In this document: positions 25,707 to 30,973 of the stretch, one piece after another
How positions within the stretch are numbered: position 1 is the first letter of the stretch
How the letters are laid out: every line of letters starts with the position of its first letter
Assembly: GCA_902496295.1 (NCBI GenBank)
Contig: CABVAF010000010.1
Coordinates: 1-30,973 of the forward strand
Length of the DNA: 30,973 nucleotides
Source: an uncultured Clostridium sp.
Lineage (GTDB): Bacteria; Bacillota; Clostridia; TANB77; CAG-508
Reading direction: 5' to 3'
Position numbers and translations under genes: made by a program
Notes under the pieces: model-generated
What the model was told of the DNA's origin: nothing
The model's database searches: none
Seen by the model: only the letters and a program-made list of their open reading frames with translations

Positions 25707-25949
25707 TTGATACAATATGATTTTAGTAAAGTGAGAGGAAGAATAAAAGAAAAATTAGGAAACGAAGCGGAATTTGCTAGAAAACTCAATATTTCTTCGG
25801 CATCGTTAAGTTCTAAATTTAACAATCGTAGTGACTTTACTGCAACAGAAATTTCCAGAGCAGCTGATGTAGATGTTTTAGACATACCGATAAATGAAAT
25901 AGGGGTATATTTTTTTACAAAACAACTTGAATTAAATTCAAGAAAATAA
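25707..25949 (+). CDS. DUF739 family Cro-like phage regulator
   Basis: 80 residues from a TTG at 25707, six nucleotides after AGAGGTG; a GTG at 25698 is possible but overlaps the RBS. It matches DUF739 phage proteins: 'YDFSKVRGRIKEKLGNEAEF' (3-22), HTH 'ARKLNISSASLSSKFNNRSDFT', 'EIGVYFFTKQLE'. It is the first gene rightward from the early promoter and divergent from the repressor, the place of Cro. Its last codons (QLELNSR) are written in an exact copy of operator O2. Confidence 0.82.
   Translation: MIQYDFSKVRGRIKEKLGNEAEFARKLNISSASLSSKFNNRSDFTATEISRAADVDVLDIPINEIGVYFFTKQLELNSRK
25926..25942 (+). promoter_or_regulatory. Operator copy O3 inside the 3' end of the DUF739 gene
   Basis: CTTGAATTAAATTCAAG, identical over 17 bp to O2 at 25671-25687, but within the coding sequence 253 bp downstream. 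It could act in looping with O1/O2 or block transcription into the early genes. Confidence 0.65.
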
Positions 25950-25950
25950 T

Positions 25951-25966
25951 ACCACAACCTGATACA
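25951..25966 (+). repeat. 16-bp repeat copy B (inverted with respect to 24294-24309)
   Basis: ACCACAACCTGATACA, directly after the DUF739 stop codon; exact complement of copy A upstream of the integrase. Confidence 0.6.
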
Positions 25967-25991
25967 AAGAGAGGAGATGAGGTAAGCTAAG

Positions 25992-26150
25992 ATGGAAAAA
26001 ATAGAAAAAGAAATAGCAGAATTGAAAAAGCTAGTTTCAAAACTGCTAGAAATACAAGAATTTGACCATAAAATGAAATATGGATATTTAGATATGACGC
26101 TAAATAGCTCTACTTGTCAAGAGAGTCAGTCTCAAAACCAATCCTTCTAG
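25992..26150 (+). CDS. Small phage protein, coiled-coil N-terminus
   Basis: 52 residues: 'MEKIEKEIAELKKLVSKLLEI' forms an amphipathic helix with heptad spacing, and the rest is polar and unrecognised. GAGG lies 9 nt before the ATG. The last 41 bp overlap, on the opposite strand, the end of the DUF6173 gene (26110-26475), so the tail may be accidental. It is in the early rightward transcript; no function is assigned. Confidence 0.55.
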   Translation: MEKIEKEIAELKKLVSKLLEIQEFDHKMKYGYLDMTLNSSTCQESQSQNQSF

Positions 26151-26475
26151 CTGGCTTTTCAGGGTCTGATTTAGGGACAGATAGTAACAAGAAACTCAAC
26201 TGATTTATATGCTGAATAAGATGAGCTTTATTACCATTATAGTAACCATAAAAATGAATAAGACTAGGATTTGAATAACCAATACCGACAACATTTAAAA
26301 GTATAGATTGGCCAAAAGAAGCTAGTTGTATGCCAACTTCATGTTCATCATCCAAATTATCTTGAAATTTTTTTATATTTTTACAAATAATTTCATATTG
26401 ATAATCAGCATGCGAGTAGTCTCTAAGTAAATCTTTATAGTTGAAATTTTGCAAATCAGATATAGGATTTGACAT
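26110..26475 (-). CDS. DUF6173 family protein (phage cargo-like)
   Basis: 121 residues from the ATG at 26475 with GAGGTG upstream. The conserved C-terminal block 'SNPSLIHFYGYYNGNKAHLI' followed by 'QLSFLLLSVPKSDPEKPARRIGF' marks DUF6173, a family common on clostridial phages and of unknown function. It is transcribed against the early operon, from its own promoter, between the regulatory and replication genes. That is the position of a lysogenically expressed 'moron' gene. No signal peptide or membrane segment is seen. Confidence 0.78.
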   Translation of the reverse strand: MSNPISDLQNFNYKDLLRDYSHADYQYEIICKNIKKFQDNLDDEHEVGIQLASFGQSILLNVVGIGYSNPSLIHFYGYYNGNKAHLIQHINQLSFLLLSVPKSDPEKPARRIGFETDSLDK

Positions 26476-26483
26476 AAATAACA

Positions 26484-26558
26484 CCTCACTTTTTACAAAT
26501 AAAAATATTTTTCTCTTAAGTGTGAGGTAATTATATAAAATTTTTAATAAAAAGTAAA
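26484..26558 (-). promoter_or_regulatory. Promoter and RBS hairpin of the DUF6173 gene
   Basis: Minus strand TTTACT (26553-26558), 17-bp spacer, TATAAT (26530-26535). In the leader, CCTCACACTT (26518-26527, complement) can pair with AAGTGAGG (26484-26491), hiding the GAGGTG ribosome binding site. Confidence 0.55.
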
Positions 26559-26570
26559 GGAGGCGATTGG

Positions 26571-26846
26571 ATGGAAGAGTTAAGAAAATTAATTGCTCTA
26601 GCAGTTGAAGAAGGAGTAAAAAAAGGACTAGAAAATGCAAACTTTGTAACAAATGGTAATGACGAATTATTAACAATAGAGCAAGTTCATAAAGAATTTG
26701 GAATAGGTCTGAGCAAAGTAAGAGAAATGTTCAATGACCCGAAATTACCAGTACAAAGATATACAAGACCTTTTAGGGTAAGTAGAGGAGCAGTAAAAGA
26801 ATATATGTCAACAGAAAGTCATGACTATTTATGTGAGGGGAGATGA
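26571..26846 (+). CDS. Excisionase-like helix-turn-helix protein
   Basis: 91 residues. After a helical N-terminus (1-30), 'DELLTIEQVHKEFGIGLSKVREMFNDPKLPVQRYTRPFRVSRGAVKEYM' is the winged/MerR-like HTH_17 fold of excisionase (Xis) family proteins (about 32-82). The strong AAAGGAGGCGATTGG site precedes the ATG. It heads the main rightward early cluster. It could assist excision with the integrase or act as a regulator; the sequence alone does not decide. Confidence 0.75.
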   Translation: MEELRKLIALAVEEGVKKGLENANFVTNGNDELLTIEQVHKEFGIGLSKVREMFNDPKLPVQRYTRPFRVSRGAVKEYMSTESHDYLCEGR

Positions 26847-26852
26847 GAATAA

Positions 26853-26969
26853 ATGAGTAAGAAACAAAAGATATATTGCAAAGTAGGACAAATTGTATGT
26901 GAAAGCTTAGCAATAATAGGTTTAAATGCAATATTTATTGGAATGTTAGCAATTTATTTAATGAAATAG
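26853..26969 (+). CDS. Small phage membrane protein
   Basis: 38 residues with a basic start (MSKKQKIYCK) and a single hydrophobic helix, 'SLAIIGLNAIFIGMLAIYLM' (18-37). AGGGGAG precedes the ATG. The family is not recognised. It is packed 6 bp after the excisionase-like gene in the early operon. Confidence 0.6.
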   Translation: MSKKQKIYCKVGQIVCESLAIIGLNAIFIGMLAIYLMK

Positions 26970-26982
26970 GGGAGGTGCAAAT

Positions 26983-27111
26983 ATGCCAAAATGCTACGAA
27001 AGATATTATGAATTGATACAAAAATGTAAGAAAAAGACAAAAGAAAAAGAACTAGAGTGTCTGGACAACGTATCTAGTTCACAAGGATTTAATAAAACCT
27101 ATCTTTATTAA
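26983..27111 (+). CDS. Small phage protein, Cys/Lys-rich
   Basis: 42 residues, 'MPKCYERYYELIQKCKKKTK' then 'EKELECLDNVSSS'. It has three cysteines but no regular zinc motif. GGAGGTG lies at the proper distance. It is 13 bp after the small membrane protein gene. No function is assigned. Confidence 0.55.
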   Translation: MPKCYERYYELIQKCKKKTKEKELECLDNVSSSQGFNKTYLY

Positions 27112-27139
27112 GAATAGCATAGAAAGGAAGGAATGTCAA

Positions 27140-27355
27140 ATGGATTTACAAGATAAATATGATGAATTAGACAATATTATAAGTTCAATAGATATATTAA
27201 TAGATGAAATATCAGACAAAGATTATAAAGACAGATTAAATGAAATTAAATTTGACGCACAAAATGAATTAGAAGAAACAGAAGAAGAACTTGAGCAAGA
27301 GCAGGATAAGGAAAGAAGACAACAAGAAAAAGAATTTTTTAGGGAGGCAATATAG
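27140..27355 (+). CDS. Acidic coiled-coil phage protein
   Basis: 71 residues, very rich in Asp and Glu, predicted almost wholly helical: 'DELDNIISSIDILIDEISDKDY', then a Glu/Gln-rich run to the end. Such small proteins are common in early phage operons and have no known role. AAGGAAGG stands upstream. The stop codon overlaps the GTG of the next gene by one base. Confidence 0.7.
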   Translation: MDLQDKYDELDNIISSIDILIDEISDKDYKDRLNEIKFDAQNELEETEEELEQEQDKERRQQEKEFFREAI

Positions 27356-27534
27356 TGGATGAAATTAAGTATTCTGAGGTAATTAAAGAATATAGTTTTG
27401 AACAATTAGTGTATGAGAGAACAATATTAGATAAGAAGAAAGAAAATTTATATATACAAGATAAAGAATTGAAAGAAGAATTTAAAAGAAGATTAGAACT
27501 TAATAGAGGTAAAAATATAAAGGAGGAAAATTAA
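27355..27534 (+). CDS. Small phage protein with GTG start
   Basis: 59 residues from a GTG that shares its first base with the upstream stop codon; AGGGAGG lies just upstream. It is charged and helical ('YSFEQLVYERTILDKKKENL', 'ELKEEFKRRLELNRG'). The family is not recognised. Its end encodes the AGGAGG of the next gene, which starts one base after its stop. Tight packing supports it as a real gene. Confidence 0.65.
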   Translation: MDEIKYSEVIKEYSFEQLVYERTILDKKKENLYIQDKELKEEFKRRLELNRGKNIKEEN

Positions 27535-27535
27535 T

Positions 27536-28186
27536 ATGAGTATGTTAGCAAGTGATAATGGAGGACAAGAAATCGAAAAATTAGAGAATGGAGTTTATAC
27601 AGCAGTATCAAGTGCAATTATTGATTTAGGATTACAAAAAAATGAAAAATTTGAAAAAGTGCAAAGAAAGTTTATGTTGATATGGAATATTTTAGGCGAA
27701 GAAGTAGAAATAAATGGAGAAAAATTACCCAGGACAATAAATAAAGAATATAGCTTTAGTCTACATGAAAAAAGTGCATTAAGAAAAGACTTGCAAGCGT
27801 GGAGGGGAAAGGCTTTTTCAGAAGAAGAATTACAAGGATTTAATATATTAACGATACTTAATAAAGCGTGTCAGTTACAAATAATTTTAGAAGAAAAAAA
27901 TAATAAAAAGTATAACAACATCGCTGGAATAATGTCATTGCCCAAAGGAACTCAGATAGAAAGTTTAGAAAATACATATTATTTTGATATGGAGGATGCA
28001 AAAACTTGGGGAAATTATTGCAAGATTTCTAATTGGATAAAAGAAAAAATCAAGAAAGCAGAAAATTTAGAAAGTACAGGATTTAGCAAATATTTAAAAG
28101 AATATGAGGAAAGTTTAAAAGAACAACAAATAGAGCAAGAAAAAGATAAAGAAATGTTAGCTCCAGAAGATGATCTACCTTTTTAA
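27536..28186 (+). CDS. Phage replication protein, NGO0469-like / single-strand-binding-like
   Basis: 216 residues. 'LENGVYTAVSSAIIDLGLQ' (16-34), 'KEYSFSLHEKSALRKDLQAW' and 'GKAFSEEELQGFNILTILNKACQL' match phage proteins annotated as NGO0469-family replication initiation proteins. The acidic end 'EDDLPF' resembles the C-terminal tip of SSB proteins, used to recruit replication partners. Position supports a DNA-binding replication role: it comes before the nuclease, organiser and helicase genes. AGGAGG precedes the ATG. The biochemical role is inference. Confidence 0.68.
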   Translation: MSMLASDNGGQEIEKLENGVYTAVSSAIIDLGLQKNEKFEKVQRKFMLIWNILGEEVEINGEKLPRTINKEYSFSLHEKSALRKDLQAWRGKAFSEEELQGFNILTILNKACQLQIILEEKNNKKYNNIAGIMSLPKGTQIESLENTYYFDMEDAKTWGNYCKISNWIKEKIKKAENLESTGFSKYLKEYEESLKEQQIEQEKDKEMLAPEDDLPF

Positions 28187-28200
28187 GGAAGTGATAAAAA

Positions 28201-28530
28201 ATGTGGCATGAAATAGAAGAAACAATGCAAAAAGCAGAAAAGTCATTATCAGAATACAAAAGATTAAATGAAGAATATGCAAGAAAAGAATATTTATATA
28301 GAACAGCATTAAGTAAAAGATTACTACAAAGAAAAACAGAAGGTTATGCAGTCACAAATTTATCAGATATAGTTCGTGGAGAAGAAGATATAGCAAAGTT
28401 AAAATTTGAGAGAGATGTAGCAGAAGGGTTAAAGAATAGTGCTGAAAAAGGTACAGACTTTTATAAGCTTTATGCAAAGCTTATGGAAGCACAAACGTCA
28501 CGAGAGTGGGGACAAGCTAAATACTCATGA
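28201..28530 (+). CDS. Uncharacterised early phage protein
   Basis: 109 residues, mostly helical with a coiled-coil first half ('EETMQKAEKSLSEYKRLNEEY'), then 'LLQRKTEGYAVTNLSDIVRG' and 'FYKLYAKLMEAQTSREWGQ'. I recognise the general type from clostridial phage replication modules but no function. GGAAGTG precedes the ATG. The next gene starts inside its stop codon (ATGA), so the two are translationally coupled. Confidence 0.72.
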   Translation: MWHEIEETMQKAEKSLSEYKRLNEEYARKEYLYRTALSKRLLQRKTEGYAVTNLSDIVRGEEDIAKLKFERDVAEGLKNSAEKGTDFYKLYAKLMEAQTSREWGQAKYS

Positions 28531-28808
28531 AAAGTATTTTACAAAATCGAAAAGAAAGCTATATCTCTGGTAATACATATAATCTAGAGGAACATCATAT
28601 TTTCTTTGGCACAGCCAATAGAAAAGTAAGCGAAAAAAATGGATTTAAAGTATATCTAACAGTAGAAGAACATAGAGGTACTTATGGAGTACATGGAAAA
28701 TTTGGAAAAAAGCTAGATATAAAACTAAAACAAGATGCACAAAGAAAATATGAGGAAACTCATACAAGAGAAGAATTTATGAAATTAATAGGAAAAAGTT
28801 ATTTATAA
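28527..28808 (+). CDS. Small phage HNH-like / Ref-type nuclease
   Basis: 93 residues. The core 'EEHHIFFGTANRKVSEKNGFKVYL' then 'VHGKFGKKLDIKLKQDAQRK' and 'HTREEFMKLIGKSYL' fits the small phage nucleases related to HNH and to the RecA-dependent nuclease Ref: an EHHIF motif for metal binding, a VH later, and a conserved hydrophobic end. It is likely used in phage recombination or replication. The ATG overlaps the stop of the preceding gene by four bases. Confidence 0.68.
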   Translation: MKSILQNRKESYISGNTYNLEEHHIFFGTANRKVSEKNGFKVYLTVEEHRGTYGVHGKFGKKLDIKLKQDAQRKYEETHTREEFMKLIGKSYL

Positions 28809-28863
28809 GCAACGAAGGTAGGACATAAATTACTGCCCTCGATTTTAACGAAAGGAGAAAGAC

Positions 28864-29581
28864 ATGAATTACATTAAACAGGTAAACACATTTTATAAAT
28901 TGATACAAAACAATCCTTTAAGCTCTAACGCACAGTGCTTATATAACTATTTGTTAAATAAGAACAGTGAACTTGGTTGGGTAAAAGAATTTACAGTATC
29001 TAATATGATAGTTTGTGGTTATACAGGTTTAAGCAGAAAGACACTTGATAGAGTAAGAAATGAACTAAAACAAAAAGGTTATATAGATTATAAAAAAGGA
29101 ATTTCAAATCAAGCAGGAAAATATTCGATAGTCAGATTTGACACACAAAATGTCACACAAAATGACACACAAGATGTCACACGGTATGTCACACGAAGTG
29201 TCCACATTAAATAAACTAAACAAAACTAAAATAAAAAAAGAAGATATTAAGAAAAAATATGGTGAAAATCAAAATGTCTTATTTAATGATAAAGAATATG
29301 AAGAAGTTAAATCTTATTTTCCTAATGACTATAAAGAAAGAATACAAGACCTAGATAATTATATTCAAAGTACAGGTAAGAAATATAAAGATTTTGTTGC
29401 TACTTTAAAAAATTGGGCTAGAAGAGATGGATATAAACCACCAATTGAAAAATCAGAGAAGAAAGAAAATTTAAAAGAAGTGGACTTGTCTGGCTTGACA
29501 CAAGAAGAGTATGGATTGCTTATGAAAAAGAAAATAACGATAGAAGAACTTATCGAGAAAGGAAGAGTCAATGTGGGATGA
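28864..29581 (+). CDS. Phage replisome organiser (HTH protein), interrupted by a +1 frame break at CGG
   Basis: The zero frame gives a winged-helix N-terminus (about 1-98: 'FYKLIQNNPLSSNAQCLYNYLL', 'TGLSRKTLDRVRNELKQKGYI') and a Thr/Gln-rich linker up to 'DTQDVT', then CGG (29182-29184), and stops after 116 residues. Skipping the C joins to 'GMSHEVSTLNKLNKTKIKKEDI' and the known C-terminal block 'YGENQNVLFNDKEYEEVKSY', 'RIQDLDNYIQSTGKKYKDF', 'TLKNWARRDGYK' of clostridial phage replication proteins, for 238 residues in all. The length 718 nt fits exactly one surplus base. The role by family is loading of the DnaB helicase encoded next, whose start overlaps by 11 bp. Confidence 0.82.
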
Positions 29582-30807
29582 AGAAATAGAAAAAGCAATG
29601 TTATATTACATAATTTTTGAACATGAAGATTATTTGCTTGATGAAAATGATTTTGTAGGAGAGAGAAATCAAAAAATCATAAAAGCAATAAATGAGTTAA
29701 AAGCAGAAAAACAAGATATTTCTATAATGTCTATAAAATCTAAAATAAAAGCAAATAGTAAACAAGTGTTAGATTATTTAGCAACACTTGGAGAGTATAT
29801 AAGAATAGCATCTGGAGAAGAGGTTTACACAAGACTAATTGAATTGTCTAAGAAAAGAAAACTAGTAAGATTATTAGATGTAGAAAGGCAAGAAATCATA
29901 GATTGCGAAAATATTGATATTGTAGCAGAAAGAATTATAAAAGAGATAAGCAAAGTTGAGCAGATAAATGAAAAAGAAAAAACTTTTCTGCAACAGGTTG
30001 TAGATGTTACTGAACAAATAGAAAAAAATACTTTAAAAGGTACAGATTATTCATTATATACAGGAATAACCGACTTAGATAATATGATGTGTGGTTTGCA
30101 TAGGCAAGAATTAACAATAATAGGAGCGAGACCTCGGAGTGGGAAAAACAACGCTAGCACTACAAATAGCAGAACATATTGCAGAAAAAGGAATAGAAAC
30201 AGCTTTCATCAGCTTAGAAATGTCAGACTTCCAAATAATACAAAAAATGCTAACTAAAAAAACTAAAGTAAAAGGCTACAAGATGAGATTAGGTACACTA
30301 GAAGAACAAGACTTAGAGAAAATAGGCATAGCAAGTGCAGAAATAGCAAAATTACCAATTCATTTAATAACAAATGCTAGAACTATACAGCAGATAGAGA
30401 ATGTAACAAGAAAGTTAAAAAATAAAAATAATTTGGGGTTGCTAGTAATAGACTACATACAACTTATAAAAAATAAAGGAAAATTTAACAACAGAGAGCA
30501 AGAAGTTGCAGATATAACAAGAACACTTAAGTTGTTAAGTTTAGAACTAGATATTCCAATAATTGGGCTATGTCAATTAAATAGAAATGCAAGTAAAGCA
30601 GAGCCAACACTAGCAGATTTAAGAGAAAGTGGTTCGATAGAGCAAGATGCAGACAATGTATTGTTTTTATATCAAGAAAAAGAGGAAGAAGGAAATATAG
30701 CAGATACAACATTAAAGATAGCCAAGCAAAGAGCAGGAGAAATAGGAAAGATATATTTAAAATTTAATAAAGCAAATAGTGAATTTAAAGGAGTTATAAG
30801 ATGTTAA
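29571..30807 (+). CDS. dnaB: Phage replicative helicase DnaB, interrupted by a +1 frame break at CGG inside Walker A
   Basis: Reconstructed length is 411 residues, normal for phage DnaB. The N-terminal domain (about 1-100) starts 'EKAMLYYIIFEHEDYLLDEN'. The linker and RecA-like domain begin 'YTGITDLDNMMCGLHRQELT'. Walker A should read GARPGVGKTT: the zero frame reaches GARP, then CGG (30135-30137). Skipping the C gives GVGKTTLALQIAEHIAEKG and the rest: 'FISLEMS', Walker B 'LLVIDYIQL', 'LCQLNR', 'LRESGSIEQDADNVLFLY'. In the zero frame it would end at 30257 as a 228-residue product without ATPase. All other motifs are intact, unlike a long-decayed gene. Confidence 0.88.
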
Positions 30808-30941
30808 CTACAAGTGAAAAGATAATATTTTATTTAACATTTGCAAAATCAAAATTAAACCTAAAATGTGAGAATCATAGAAAAGCAAAAGAAGAAATTG
30901 AAGAGTTGATAAAAACGTTAAAGGAGAGTGATAACAAATGA
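30801..30941 (+). CDS. Small phage protein downstream of dnaB
   Basis: 46 residues, 'MLTTSEKIIFYLTFAKSKLN' then 'CENHRKAKEEIEELIKTLKE', helical and basic. The ATG overlaps the end of dnaB by seven bases, so it is coupled. AAAGGAG lies upstream. The family is not recognised. Confidence 0.6.
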   Translation: MLTTSEKIIFYLTFAKSKLNLKCENHRKAKEEIEELIKTLKESDNK

Positions 30942-30973
30942 ATAGACGTAGAGAAATAAAGAAGACAGTATAT
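30938..30973 (+). CDS. Start of a further phage gene (cut by window end)
   Basis: ATG at 30938 overlaps the previous stop (ATGA), with AAGGAG upstream. Twelve codons (MNRRREIKKTVY) are open to the edge. The product cannot be told. Confidence 0.5.
   Translation, partial: MNRRREIKKTVY

Noticed and set aside
26170..26185. TTAGGGACAGAT resembles the repeat unit at 10281
   Set aside because: It lies within the DUF6173 coding sequence (SVPK codons), matches only the first part and has no partner or stem.
24158..30137. The three CGG breaks as ordinary sequencing errors
   Set aside because: Not excluded, but none is in a homopolymer, all share the same codon, and no other in-frame CGG or similar break is seen in about 9,400 codons; kept as a finding with resequencing as the test.

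Overview
The window comes from a strongly AT-rich, low-GC Gram-positive bacterium, most likely an anaerobic gut-type member of the Clostridia. Reasons are near-exclusive AGA/CGT use for arginine, strong AGGAGG ribosome binding sites, TTGAxx-17-TATAAT promoters, Lsa-type ABC-F and Tex genes, a clostridial ITLLTLVV pilin-like leader, and a clostridial-type prophage.

Positions 1-10289 are chromosome. They hold the tail of an Rpn-type PD-(D/E)XK protein, an Lsa-like ABC-F ribosome-protection protein, a CorA transporter, a DUF378 membrane protein, and an ABC-F/GNAT/zinc-ribbon operon. An XRE repressor then sits divergent from a pilin-like protein with an FGE/SUMF-type C-terminus; two matching palindromes lie between them. 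The transcription factor Tex follows. Between tex and the convergent HD-GYP gene is a compact palindromic repeat element whose ends supply both stop codons.

Positions 10445-22322 look like a small biosynthesis and signalling island. A 2483-residue NRPS (C-A-T-C-A-T-reductase) is followed 41 bp later, on the same strand, by a 7TM sensor histidine kinase. Next comes an HD-GYP response regulator with its own promoter. An HtrA-like membrane-anchored protease is divergent from the NRPS. The architecture predicts an N-acyl dipeptide aldehyde (or derived imine/pyrazinone). The first A domain reads as valine (code D-A-F-W-L-G-G-T-F).

From about 22.9 kb to the end of the window is the left arm of a prophage: integrase, homing-type HNH endonuclease, an immA remnant, a CI-like repressor, a divergent DUF739 Cro-like gene with three operators, then an early operon of small genes, a single-strand-binding-like replication protein, a nuclease, a replisome organiser and a DnaB helicase.

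The most unusual observation is in the prophage. Reading every gene in its own frame (about 9,400 codons), I find only three in-frame CGG codons, in the integrase, the replisome organiser and DnaB. At each one the frame breaks, and skipping the single C (reading the next codon as Gly GGN) restores the full conserved protein. This fits a host in which CGG is unassigned (no tRNA-Arg(CCG)), with the phage placing +1 frameshift sites on it. Inactivating insertions are the main alternative. The integrase also carries an in-frame TAA that this does not explain.
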